Shown one piece after another: positions 1 through 7,953 of a DNA stretch of 64,000 nucleotides. The notes beneath the pieces were generated by a model. The model searched no databases, was not told the origin of the DNA, and saw nothing but the letters and a program-made list of their open reading frames with translations. Both the position numbers and the translations under genes were made by a program. The stretch is from an uncultured Arachnia sp. GTDB lineage: Bacteria > Actinomycetota > Actinomycetes > Propionibacteriales > Propionibacteriaceae. The stretch is from assembly GCA_934636715.1 (NCBI GenBank), contig CAKUBE010000004.1, positions 1 through 64,000 of the forward strand. The letters run 5' to 3'. Every line of letters begins with the position of its first letter. Position 1 is the stretch's first letter.

Positions 1-42
1 TCGTCAACTACGTCGCCAGATGCCTACTCGACGCTGGCGGGT

Positions 43-663
43 TCAGACCCCTGATCCACTCACTTCTGTGAAGAGCCCCATTTCCTTCAGCGAACGAAGC
101 CTCGGGATCTCATCAGTGAGGATCACCTTCGCCGCCAAGTCCTTTTGGCTCATGTTGAGAGCCGTAGCCTCGGTCTTGTAGCGTCGCTTGATCTCGCGGT
201 CGCGGGCTTCAGCCTGGAGTACGTCGTCGTGGCCGGCCGCGCCCGAGATCTTGACTATCAGCCTGAGTCTCGCGGTGTGTTGCCGTTGCTCCTCCCAAGC
301 GATTCGCAGAGAGCGGCGGAGTCTTTCGCGCTGGTTGTCGGGTTCAAGCATCCAAATCGCGTAGAAGCTCGACTCAAACGCTGGACGAACGAGATTCCAG
401 GGTGCGTATGGGCGCGCCCCGATAGAGGAGAGCATCTCCTCCAGTGCCTTCTGATTGTCGCGTGCTGTCTGGATGAAGTGGCGGGCCTGGATGTACATCC
501 GCTGACCGGTCCGGCTCACCTCGTCAAATTTCCGATCCGTGAAGCCCATATCCGTGGTCGCGTGAGTGTCTGACCGATCTGTCTCGTTCTCGAGCGTGTC
601 AAGGCTATGCCAGACGTTCGGTAGATTGCCGAGCTGGAGCTGGCCGACGACTTTGCCAGTCAT
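43..663 (-). CDS. Unknown protein, third gene of the restriction-modification operon
   Basis: I do not recognise this 206-residue protein. It has no membrane segment or signal peptide. The middle is rich in Arg, Glu and Gln (about residues 45-130) and predicted helical, with an aromatic patch RPAFESSFYAIWMLEP near residues 93-108. Its ATG overlaps the stop of the upstream endonuclease gene (ATGA at 660-663), so it is probably translationally coupled and co-transcribed with the methylase and endonuclease. It may be a shortened form of a longer family: its stop lies only 43 bases from the window edge and the next few codons in other frames do not clearly continue it. A controller function is possible, but no helix-turn-helix is evident. 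Confidence 0.6.
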   Translation of the reverse strand: MTGKVVGQLQLGNLPNVWHSLDTLENETDRSDTHATTDMGFTDRKFDEVSRTGQRMYIQARHFIQTARDNQKALEEMLSSIGARPYAPWNLVRPAFESSFYAIWMLEPDNQRERLRRSLRIAWEEQRQHTARLRLIVKISGAAGHDDVLQAEARDREIKRRYKTEATALNMSQKDLAAKVILTDEIPRLRSLKEMGLFTEVSGSGV

Positions 664-1349
664 CCGAATGCCTCATGGAGGTCGCTTCTGAACCGGTCCC
701 AGTTGACCGAGGCCCGTGGCTGGATGAATCCGACGGGGTCGCGTACGACGCCGAGCGCCCAGGTCATGTCGTAGAGTCCATCCTCTCGAAGGCGCTCGCA
801 CATGATCGCCATCCGATCCAGATAAGTCGCTCCGATGAACTCCGGGTCAGGATCCCCGACTCGAGTGCGAACGCCGACAGGACCGGTGACCGCGGGCGTG
901 ACCTCCATGAGGAAGACGTAGCCTCGTTTCATGCCCGGTGGCAGGAGGCCGTGCTCTTGCGCACGGCGTAGGTCTAGTGCGGCGCCGATGACCTCGTCCG
1001 CGCGATTGTTGAGGTTCTTACCCTCGGAACCGGTCATGCTCTTGTACTCCATGGCCAGCACTGGGCGGCCTTCGACGGTGACCAGCATGTCCCAGCTCTT
1101 GGCTGCTCGATAGTACCCAGGAACGGTAGCGCCCCTGTCGAACCAGGCGTCCAGGTATGGCAGGTCCAGTGAATGGAGTTCGTCCAGAAGCAGTTGGTTT
1201 ATGCCGGCGAGGTGCTTTCCGCCGGTAACGGCTGCGCGTGTGCCGCCCTGGGCGGCGCCCGCCGCCTCCGATACCGTCTGCTGCTCCAGTTTTGTCTTGA
1301 TCCAGAAATCGACAGCCTCGGTGATGCGGATCCTGTCTGTACTATCCAT
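660..1349 (-). CDS. XhoI/PaeR7I-type type II restriction endonuclease
   Basis: This 229-residue protein matches the PaeR7I/XhoI endonuclease family, which cuts CTCGAG. The family core is visible: D87, then E101-Y-K103 as the PD-(D/E)XK metal site, followed by S-M-T-G-S-E-G-K-N-L-N-N-R and a D-E-V-I-G-A segment, which resembles the family signature K-S-Q-x-G-S-x-x-N-N-x-N-N-R. Family members are about 230-250 residues, so it looks full length. It starts six bases after the methylase stop and overlaps the next gene by four bases. The CTCGAG specificity is inferred from the family and was not tested. Confidence 0.88.
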   Translation of the reverse strand: MDSTDRIRITEAVDFWIKTKLEQQTVSEAAGAAQGGTRAAVTGGKHLAGINQLLLDELHSLDLPYLDAWFDRGATVPGYYRAAKSWDMLVTVEGRPVLAMEYKSMTGSEGKNLNNRADEVIGAALDLRRAQEHGLLPPGMKRGYVFLMEVTPAVTGPVGVRTRVGDPDPEFIGATYLDRMAIMCERLREDGLYDMTWALGVVRDPVGFIQPRASVNWDRFRSDLHEAFG

Positions 1350-1355
1350 CGGCCG

Positions 1356-2915
1356 TCACCGCTCCGGGAACAGGCTTGCGGCAGCGATGCTTGCCCTGAC
1401 GCGGTCGTGCGCGCGGAAGGCGGAGGCGAGTTCCACAGCGGTCTTGGCCGACACCATTGTGGGCTGGGGTATCCGAACCATTCGTAGGACAGTTGGCTGG
1501 AACCGTAGAGTTCCGCCGCGCATCCGAACGCAACGGGCCGCGACCTGGCGCTCGACGGCGTCGGACAGGAGGAGCCCGCCGAGCACGTCCAGATCCCAGA
1601 CATCCGAGGCGAACCAGGTCAGCCCATGATGAGGATAGAAGCCTGCTGGTACACGAACGGGGTGCGATCGTAGCTTCATGTCTTGCATAACGAGCAGATC
1701 GCGCTCTAGCAGGCTGGGGTTGAAGGAATCGATGGTCCTCCACCACGTTGCGGCCCGCTTGGCTACGTTTCGACTCCTGAGGCGTTCGCCGTGGTGCTCG
1801 TAGAAGCTACGGAGCTTCGGGTAGTCGGCGATGTCGACTAGCGAGCGCCCATGCCAAGGGCTGACTAGGTGTTCGCCGGTCCACTCGAATCGGGGCCCCT
1901 TGATTGCACCAGGCGTGACCATGGGAACTAGCCTGCTCGGCTCCACGTCTGCCTGCTTCTGGATGTAGATCTTGTCCGCACCGGTTGCGATTCCGATCCC
2001 AACCTTCACGTCTGCCCGCTCCAGCGTGGGCAAGTCATCGAGTGCTGATAGCCAAGCGAGGTCGTCTGGGCTGCCATCCGGCCAGACCGCGTCGGTAGTG
2101 TGCCAATGCTCCATTCGGGCAGCCTCGGCATCTGGGCTGCTCCAACGCGAAGTCTCACCTCTGCGCCAGCGGAGATAGTCACTGGCGGCCGACTCAGCGA
2201 AGAGTTCGCCAGCGGTAGCGACTGTGACCTTACTCTGCTTGCCGCGGCGCAGGTTCACAATGGCGGGGTAGGCGCTCACCTTGTCATCGAACGCGTCGGC
2301 GTCATGCATAACCAGGACGTCATCGACGGCGAACTCGCGTACGACCTTGGCCCGCAGATCGCGTCCGTAGCCATTGCGCATCCACCTGTCCGCGCAGATA
2401 TAGAGCAACCGGCCATCGGGACGTAGGGCGTCCATCCCCTTCTCGAAGAACCCAACGAAGATGTCCGCGCGGCCCGTCATGGTCGGGCACACGTGACGGT
2501 AGAAGGCGAGGAGGTCGGGGTCGAGGTTCTCCACGCGAATGTAAGGCGGATTCCCAATCACGATATCGGCCTCGGGAACGTCGGCAAGGAGGAAGTCCCC
2601 GACCCGAAACCACACTTCGGCCAGTTCCTCGGCGATCGGGCACCCGGCGGAGTCGAGGATGCGTCTGGCGATGGCGCGGCAGGTCTGAACGTGTTCGGCA
2701 CGGAGGTCGTATCCGCGGATCGAATCGTGTAGTTGGTGCCAGGGCGCGCCGGAGGCCGCCAGACGCTCGACGATAGGTCCGACGAACGCCCCGGCACCGA
2801 TGCTGGGCTCAACTACGCGCACGCGCGACACGTCACCCCGGTACTCGGCCATGTCGAGCATCAGCTCGACAACCCATCTCCGAGTGAAGACCTCGCCAGT
2901 GATCGTGACCGTCAT
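1356..2915 (-). CDS. N6-adenine DNA methyltransferase, PaeR7I-type (gamma class)
   Basis: This protein modifies DNA so that the partner endonuclease does not cut the host chromosome. SAM-binding motif I is at residues 34-44 (V-V-E-P-S-I-G-A-G-A-F) and catalytic motif IV NPPY at residues 122-125, the order of gamma-class amino-methyltransferases. At 519 residues it is close to the known PaeR7I methylase size (about 530). I chose the ATG at 2915 because GGAGG lies a few bases upstream; an in-frame ATG at 2933 would add six residues. It is first in the operon methylase-endonuclease-unknown protein, an order that protects the host. GC content is visibly lower than in the genes beyond 3 kb, suggesting acquisition by transfer. 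Confidence 0.88.
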   Translation of the reverse strand: MTVTITGEVFTRRWVVELMLDMAEYRGDVSRVRVVEPSIGAGAFVGPIVERLAASGAPWHQLHDSIRGYDLRAEHVQTCRAIARRILDSAGCPIAEELAEVWFRVGDFLLADVPEADIVIGNPPYIRVENLDPDLLAFYRHVCPTMTGRADIFVGFFEKGMDALRPDGRLLYICADRWMRNGYGRDLRAKVVREFAVDDVLVMHDADAFDDKVSAYPAIVNLRRGKQSKVTVATAGELFAESAASDYLRWRRGETSRWSSPDAEAARMEHWHTTDAVWPDGSPDDLAWLSALDDLPTLERADVKVGIGIATGADKIYIQKQADVEPSRLVPMVTPGAIKGPRFEWTGEHLVSPWHGRSLVDIADYPKLRSFYEHHGERLRSRNVAKRAATWWRTIDSFNPSLLERDLLVMQDMKLRSHPVRVPAGFYPHHGLTWFASDVWDLDVLGGLLLSDAVERQVAARCVRMRGGTLRFQPTVLRMVRIPQPTMVSAKTAVELASAFRAHDRVRASIAAASLFPER

Positions 2916-2994
2916 CGTTACCTCCGCAGCCAACGGTAGTGGGCAGCGCCGACAAATATGTGGACCGCCGGGCCACGGGCATCCCGACGCTCGA

Positions 2995-4011
2995 TCAGCC
3001 CAGCTCGTCGACTGGCAGCCGGACCAGTGCGATGGAGCGGCGCTGCCACGAGTAGGTGACCCACAGCTCGTCGTCGTGCACCACGGCGGACGGGTACGAG
3101 TACTCGCCGTCGCCGGTGGTGACGATCCCGGTGGCGGCGGCCGCGGCGGGCGCGCCGTCGGCCCCTCCGGGGGTGCCGTTCTCGAGGACCGCGACCTGGC
3201 GCCAGGTCAGGCCGTCGTCGTCGGAGCGTGAGACGACGAGCCGGGAGCGGGCGCCCCAGTCGCCGGCCGCGTCGTTGTGGACGCAGATCAGCGCCCCGCC
3301 CGGCAGCGCCACGACGGCGATGCCGCTGTTGTTGTTGGGCAGGGAGGTCGGCCGAAGCTCCGGCCAGACGGCGGGGTCGTCGGTGACGGCGCGGAACACG
3401 GCGCCCGCGGTGCTGCGCGCCAGCATGACGAGCGCGGTCTCCGTGCCGGGCACGACCCAGGGCTGGATGCAGCCGGCTCCCGCCGTCGCGGCGTGGTCGA
3501 GCGGGACGACGACCTGCCGCCAGCTGTGCCCGTCGTCGGTGGAGAGGTCGACGAAGCAGTCCCACGCGGGCGTCGCCCACTCCTCGATCGATCCGGCGGC
3601 GAGCCAGGTCTGGCCCACGCGGATCGGCGCCTGGCGGACGGGTCCGCGTCCGCCAGAGCGGTCGCCGGCCACCAGCTCGAACGGCTCCTGCCAGGTGCGC
3701 CCGTCGTCGGGGGAGACGGACACCCAGGTCGTCCACTCGTCGATCCGGTGGCCGCGCTTGAAGAACAGCCACACGGCGCCGTCGGGGCCCCAGGTGAGGA
3801 CGGGGTTCCAATGCGGCTGGTCGTCGCCGGGGACGAGGTCGACGACGGTGTCCTCGCCGTCGGCGCGGCGCAGCACCTGGATGCCGGTGTCTGGATGGCC
3901 TTCGTGCGGCCCGGCGAACCAGGACACCAACACCCCGCTCCCCGGAAGGGGGAGCAGGGTGCTGGCATGGACCTGGACCCCGGGGGAAGCGGGGAACAGA
4001 CGGCGTGTCAC
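2995..4011 (-). CDS. BNR-repeat sialidase-like protein, cytoplasmic
   Basis: This 338-residue beta-propeller protein belongs to the sialidase/BNR superfamily. Three Asp-boxes (S-x-D-x-G-x-T-W type) are visible: SPDDGRTW, STDDGHSW and SDDDGLTW. There is no signal peptide, so the product should be cytoplasmic, unlike secreted sialidases. The GTG start at 4011 overlaps the tctA stop (GTGA, 4008-4011) and has AAAGGAGG upstream, so it is the last, translationally coupled gene of the aldolase-tctCBA operon. I could not confidently place the arginine triad or catalytic Tyr/Glu of true sialidases. Many such proteins beside dapA-like genes act on other or unknown substrates, so sialidase activity is unproven. 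Confidence 0.8.
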   Translation of the reverse strand: MTRRLFPASPGVQVHASTLLPLPGSGVLVSWFAGPHEGHPDTGIQVLRRADGEDTVVDLVPGDDQPHWNPVLTWGPDGAVWLFFKRGHRIDEWTTWVSVSPDDGRTWQEPFELVAGDRSGGRGPVRQAPIRVGQTWLAAGSIEEWATPAWDCFVDLSTDDGHSWRQVVVPLDHAATAGAGCIQPWVVPGTETALVMLARSTAGAVFRAVTDDPAVWPELRPTSLPNNNSGIAVVALPGGALICVHNDAAGDWGARSRLVVSRSDDDGLTWRQVAVLENGTPGGADGAPAAAAATGIVTTGDGEYSYPSAVVHDDELWVTYSWQRRSIALVRLPVDELG

Positions 4012-5504
4012 GCGGGCGTGACCTCCTTTGCGGCCTTGCGGCGATCGATGGACTTCTTGATGATCGGCCAGAACAGCGAGGCGGCGGCGAGGAGCAGCAG
4101 CACGAGCGAGATCGGGCGGGTCAGCAGCTCGACCGGATGGCCGATGAGCAGCGCGCGGCGCAGGTTCGACTCCGCGAGCGGGCCGAGCAGGAAGCCGAGC
4201 ACGATCGGGCCGGCAGGGATGCCCACGCGGCGCAGGGCGAGGCCGAGCACACCGAAGCAGAGCATCTGGACGACGGTCAGCACGTTGTTCGTCGTGGCGT
4301 AGGTGCCGACCACGCAGAACACCAGGATGACGCCCCAGAGCAGCTGCGGCTTGAGGTCCAGCAGCTTCGTCATGCCCTTGGTGCGGACCAGGCTGATGAT
4401 GGTCGAGCCGATGGTCGCCATCAGCATGATCGCCACGATCGTGACGATGATGTCCGGCCGCCGCTCGAACAGCGAGGGACCGGGCTGGATGCCCCAGATG
4501 ATCATCGAGCCCAACATAATCGCCATCACCGAGTCGCCGGGGATGCCGAGCGCGAGGGTGGTGGTGACCGCGCCGCCCAGCGTGGAGCTGGATGCGGTGT
4601 CGGAGCCGACGAGGCCCTCGATGGAGCCCTTGCCGAACTCCTCCGGGTGCTTCGAGATCGCCTTCGCGCGGTTCCAGCCGACGAGGCCGGCGATGTCGCC
4701 GCCCGCCGCCGGGACGACGCCGATGACGACGCCGAGCGCGCCGGACTGGGCCATCGGCTTGGCCACGCGCTTCAGCTCCGCCTTGTTCGGCCACCAGCGG
4801 CCGAGCGACGTGATGGTGTGGCTCTTCTTCTCCGAGTGGGTCAGGATCTGGTCCAGCACCTCGGTGATGCCGAACAGGCCGATGATCAGCGCGATGAAGT
4901 GCAGGCCGCCGCTCAGCTCGTTGATGCCGAACGCGAACCGCTGGTCGCCCGTGATGGGGTCGAGCCCGATGATGCCGAGGGCGATGCCGAAGAAGCCGGC
5001 GAAGATGCCCTTGGCGAGCGAGTTCGACGCGATCGAGATGATGACGGTGAGACCGAACACCACGAGCGCGAACATCTCGAACGGCCCGAACTTCAGGGCG
5101 AAGGCCGCGATGGGCTGCGCCAGGAAGATCAGCACGAGCATCGACATCATGATGCCGACGGTGGTCGCGATCGCCGAGATCGACAGCGCGAGGCCCGCCT
5201 GGCCCTTGCGGGCCATCGGATACCCGTCGAGCGTCGTCGCGACGGCGGCGGGTGTGCCGGGCGTGTTGACGAGGATCGACGGGATGCGGTCGCCGTACTG
5301 CGCGGCCACGTAGATGGCCAGCAGCATCGCGAGACCCTGGGCGGGCTCGAGGGTGAGCGTGAACGAGGTGGCCAGCGCGACCGCCATCGAGATCGTGATG
5401 CCCGGGAACACGCCCACGAGCATGCCGAGGCCCAGCCCGATCGCGAAGCACAGCAGCGCCGTCGGCTCGAAGACCGCCGCGAGGCCTTCCGCGAGGCCGT
5501 TCAC
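4008..5504 (-). CDS. tctA: Tripartite tricarboxylate transporter, large membrane subunit TctA
   Basis: TctA is the main membrane-embedded subunit of a TTT-family, binding-protein-dependent secondary transporter for organic acids. The 498 residues are almost entirely hydrophobic helices. Family signatures seen include G-V-F-P-G-I-T near residue 30 and G-V-V-P-A-A-G-G-D-I-A in the middle, plus the long hydrophobic C-terminal half. The start is GTG at 5504, overlapping the tctB stop (GTGA, 5501-5504); a longer open frame upstream is out of keeping with the family's usual N-terminus. The substrate cannot be read from the sequence; the neighbouring aldolase and sialidase-like protein suggest a sugar acid or keto acid. 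Confidence 0.92.
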   Translation of the reverse strand: MNGLAEGLAAVFEPTALLCFAIGLGLGMLVGVFPGITISMAVALATSFTLTLEPAQGLAMLLAIYVAAQYGDRIPSILVNTPGTPAAVATTLDGYPMARKGQAGLALSISAIATTVGIMMSMLVLIFLAQPIAAFALKFGPFEMFALVVFGLTVIISIASNSLAKGIFAGFFGIALGIIGLDPITGDQRFAFGINELSGGLHFIALIIGLFGITEVLDQILTHSEKKSHTITSLGRWWPNKAELKRVAKPMAQSGALGVVIGVVPAAGGDIAGLVGWNRAKAISKHPEEFGKGSIEGLVGSDTASSSTLGGAVTTTLALGIPGDSVMAIMLGSMIIWGIQPGPSLFERRPDIIVTIVAIMLMATIGSTIISLVRTKGMTKLLDLKPQLLWGVILVFCVVGTYATTNNVLTVVQMLCFGVLGLALRRVGIPAGPIVLGFLLGPLAESNLRRALLIGHPVELLTRPISLVLLLLAAASLFWPIIKKSIDRRKAAKEVTPA

Positions 5505-5986
5505 AGCGGAACCTTCAGCAGGACCATGAACACCAGGTAGAGGAGCCCGCCGATGATGGCCGGGAACAACAGGAGCGTCGTCCAGCGCCGGAGCCCGTAC
5601 ACCCAGTTCATGGCGATGAGGTAGGCCGGGCCGAGCACCAGGAAGCCGACGCCGAAGTGCCACAGCACGAGGACGACGGCGAGGGCGCCGATGGTGATGC
5701 CCACCTGGATCCAGCCTTGCTTGCTCGACTCGTCGACCGTGCGCTCGATCGCGACCCCGCGGAAGGCGTTGAACGTCATCCACAGGCCGCAGGCGATGAT
5801 GCCGGCCGCGATCACGGTGGGCCACCACCGCGGGTCGACGCCGCCCGTCGCGTTGCGCAGGACGATGCCCCGCGCCCCGACGAGCATGGCGAGTCCGAAG
5901 ACGGTGACCACCGCCGCCGCGAGCTTCTCCATGGTCGGAGACTCCGGGGTGGTGGTCACCTCCTCTGCGAGGATGTCGTCGGACAT
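5501..5986 (-). CDS. tctB: Tripartite tricarboxylate transporter, small membrane subunit TctB
   Basis: This 161-residue protein has the four-helix layout of TctB, the small membrane subunit that joins TctA. Hydrophobic segments lie at about residues 24-44, 54-74, 95-125 and 135-160. A short polar N-terminus (MSDDILAEEV) precedes the first helix. It lies three bases downstream of tctC and overlaps tctA by four bases, giving the usual gene order tctC-tctB-tctA. TctB sequences are poorly conserved, so the assignment leans on size, topology and position. Confidence 0.85.
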   Translation of the reverse strand: MSDDILAEEVTTTPESPTMEKLAAAVVTVFGLAMLVGARGIVLRNATGGVDPRWWPTVIAAGIIACGLWMTFNAFRGVAIERTVDESSKQGWIQVGITIGALAVVLVLWHFGVGFLVLGPAYLIAMNWVYGLRRWTTLLLFPAIIGGLLYLVFMVLLKVPL

Positions 5987-5989
5987 CTG

Positions 5990-6961
5990 TTAGCTGCCGA
6001 TCAGCTCGGCGAAGCGCTTGGCCTCGGCCTCGGCGAAGGCGGTGAAGTCCGCCGAGTTCTTGTAGACCACGAGATTGCCGCTGGAGGTGATGACCTGCTT
6101 GTAGGAGTCGGCCTCAACCGCCTTCGCGATGCTCTCCTCCAGCGTCTTGCGGACGTCCTCCGGCAGGCCCTTGGGCGCGTAGATGCCGCCCCAGCCGCCG
6201 ATCTCGATGTCGACGCCCTGCTCCTTGGCGGTGGGCACGTCGGGCAGCTCGGGGTGACGCTCCGAGTGGAAGATGGCCAACACCTTCAGCTTGCCGTCGG
6301 CGAGGTTCTGCTTGACCTCGTTGACGCCCGACGCCGCGGCGTCGACCTGCGGCGGATCGCCGAGCACCGCGGCGACGGCGGGCGCACCGCCGTCGAACGG
6401 AACGGGCTTGATCTTCGCACCGGTCTCGGTGGCGAGGCTCTTGCCGAGCATCTCCCAGATGGAGCCGGCGCCCGAGTTGGAGACGGTCATCTCCTTCTCC
6501 TTGGCGGCCGCGACGAACTCCTCCAGCGTGTTGTACGGGCTGTTGGCCGGCACGGAGAGCACGCCCGGGCCGAGCATGATCTGGCCGAGCAGGTCGAAGT
6601 CGCTGGGATGGATGTCGTAGTTCATGCTGCCGAGCATGGCGATCTCCACCGGGCCGAAGCCGATGGTGTAGCCGTCCGGCTTCTGCTCCTTCACGTGCAG
6701 CATCGCGGTGGAGCCGGAGGCGCCGGGGCGATTCTCGACGATGATGGACTTGCCGATGATCGGCTCCATCGCCGTGGCGAGGGCGCGCGACGACAGGTCC
6801 GAGCCGCCGCCGGCCGCGGCCTGCACGATGAGGGTGATGTCCTTGGTCGGGAAGTCGGCGCCGCCGGTGGCACCGCCGCCTCCTTCGTTTCTCGTGGTAC
6901 ACGCGGCCGAGCCGAGGGCGACGGCCGCCGCCGTGGCGATGATGAGAGCGCGACGCTTCAT
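5990..6961 (-). CDS. tctC: Tripartite tricarboxylate transporter substrate-binding lipoprotein TctC
   Basis: This is the extracytoplasmic solute receptor (Bug/TctC family) that delivers substrate to TctAB. The 323 residues begin with a lipoprotein signal (MKRRALIIATAAAVALGSAAC) with the likely lipidated cysteine at 21, as expected for a Gram-positive cell. Family features follow: F-P-x-K-x-I-x-L-I-V near residue 40, an R-x-G-A-S-G-S-T segment near residue 80, and a C-terminal K-R-F-A-E-L-I stretch. It is 21 bases downstream of the dapA-like gene and three bases before tctB. The ligand is unknown; co-transcription with an aldolase of the DHDPS/NAL superfamily points to a keto acid or sugar acid. 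Confidence 0.93.
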   Translation of the reverse strand: MKRRALIIATAAAVALGSAACTTRNEGGGGATGGADFPTKDITLIVQAAAGGGSDLSSRALATAMEPIIGKSIIVENRPGASGSTAMLHVKEQKPDGYTIGFGPVEIAMLGSMNYDIHPSDFDLLGQIMLGPGVLSVPANSPYNTLEEFVAAAKEKEMTVSNSGAGSIWEMLGKSLATETGAKIKPVPFDGGAPAVAAVLGDPPQVDAAASGVNEVKQNLADGKLKVLAIFHSERHPELPDVPTAKEQGVDIEIGGWGGIYAPKGLPEDVRKTLEESIAKAVEADSYKQVITSSGNLVVYKNSADFTAFAEAEAKRFAELIGS

Positions 6962-6982
6962 GATGGGTTCTCCTTCTTCGGA

Positions 6983-7840
6983 TTAGTTGGCCAGGGCGAC
7001 GACTGCGTCGATCTGGGTGAGGGTTTCGGGGGTGGGGGAGTCGATCACCATGCGGCAGGGGCCGCCGGCGAAGCCTTGCCTGTCGAGGGCGACCTTCAGG
7101 TTCGCGATGCTGGGGCCGAGCACGGGGACGACCTGGGCGATGACGGCTTGCGCCTTGTCGGCGGCCTCCTGGTCGCCCGCGGCCATGGCGTCGCGCAGCG
7201 CGGCCCACGGCGTGGGGACGGCGCAGCTCACGCCGGAGACGGTGCCGGTGCCGCCCGCGGCCATCACGTTGGGGACGTCCGCGTCGTTGCCCGACCAGAG
7301 CTTGAAGCCCTCGGGCGCGTTGGCGAGGTACTCGACGACGCGGGCGGACGCCGTCGCCGACACCTTGATCCCCTTGATGCCGGACGCGAGGACCTCGGGG
7401 AGCTGCTCGGGCAGGAGGTCGGTGACCGCGACGTCGGGGAAGACGTAGCCGTAGAACTCGCCGTCGCACGCCTCGTTGATGGCCGACCAGTGTCGGAGGA
7501 TGCCCGCGGTGCTGGCCTTCAGGTAGTAGGGCGTGATGGCGGCGAACCGGGTGGCTCCGAGCTGGCTCGACTGCTTGGCGAGGGCGACGGCGTCGCGCGT
7601 GCTGGCCGCGCCCACGTGGACGACCACGCGGGCCGGGCCGAAGACGTCGAGCGCCGCGGAGATCACCTGCTCGTGCTCACCCTGCGAAAGAGCGAGGAAC
7701 TCGCCGGTCGTTCCCGCGGCGAATACGCCGTCGACAAGGGGCTCGATGCGCCGCAGGTTCTTGTCGAGGCCGGCGAGGTCGAGTTCGCCGTCGGGATGGA
7801 ACGGCGTGATGATCGCCGAAAGGACCTCAGGTTGGGTCAT
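6983..7840 (-). CDS. Dihydrodipicolinate synthase/N-acetylneuraminate lyase family aldolase
   Basis: This is a class I aldolase of the DHDPS/NAL superfamily, 285 residues, the usual barrel length. It has the keto-acid-binding G-T-T-G-E at residues 43-47, a Tyr at 132 in Y-V-F-P (equivalent to Y-N-x-P), and a Schiff-base lysine most likely at K159 in G-I-K-V-S. The Tyr-Lys spacing fits the superfamily. As first gene of an operon with tctCBA and a sialidase-like protein, it probably splits or forms a 2-keto-3-deoxy acid taken up by the transporter. It is less likely to be the housekeeping lysine-biosynthesis DapA, because it sits in a regulated catabolic-looking operon. True N-acetylneuraminate lyase activity is possible but unproven. 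Confidence 0.8.
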   Translation of the reverse strand: MTQPEVLSAIITPFHPDGELDLAGLDKNLRRIEPLVDGVFAAGTTGEFLALSQGEHEQVISAALDVFGPARVVVHVGAASTRDAVALAKQSSQLGATRFAAITPYYLKASTAGILRHWSAINEACDGEFYGYVFPDVAVTDLLPEQLPEVLASGIKGIKVSATASARVVEYLANAPEGFKLWSGNDADVPNVMAAGGTGTVSGVSCAVPTPWAALRDAMAAGDQEAADKAQAVIAQVVPVLGPSIANLKVALDRQGFAGGPCRMVIDSPTPETLTQIDAVVALAN

Positions 7841-7866
7841 AGATGTGTCACCTCATCGTGTCGTTT

Positions 7867-7895
7867 ACCGTTAACGGTTGTCGAACCGCTAGCGG
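7867..7895. promoter_or_regulatory. Two palindromes in the divergent aldolase-operon/GntR promoter region
   Basis: The 113-base gap between the divergent aldolase gene and the regulator gene holds two perfect palindromes close together: ACCGTTAACGGT (7867-7878) and CCGCTAGCGG (7886-7895). A further related half-site GTTACCG lies near 7931. Such sites are candidates for binding by the neighbouring GntR/FadR-type regulator, which usually controls its own divergent operon. Function is inferred from position only. Confidence 0.45.
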
Positions 7896-7953
7896 GCCGC
7901 GTCGCGATGTGCAAGAGTTCGGCAAGATTCGTTACCGAAACGAGAGGGAAGAA

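Noticed and set aside
1..42. Continuation of the unknown 206-residue protein past its stop
   Set aside because: The remaining bases do not give a convincing continuation in any frame, so a frameshift cannot be claimed.
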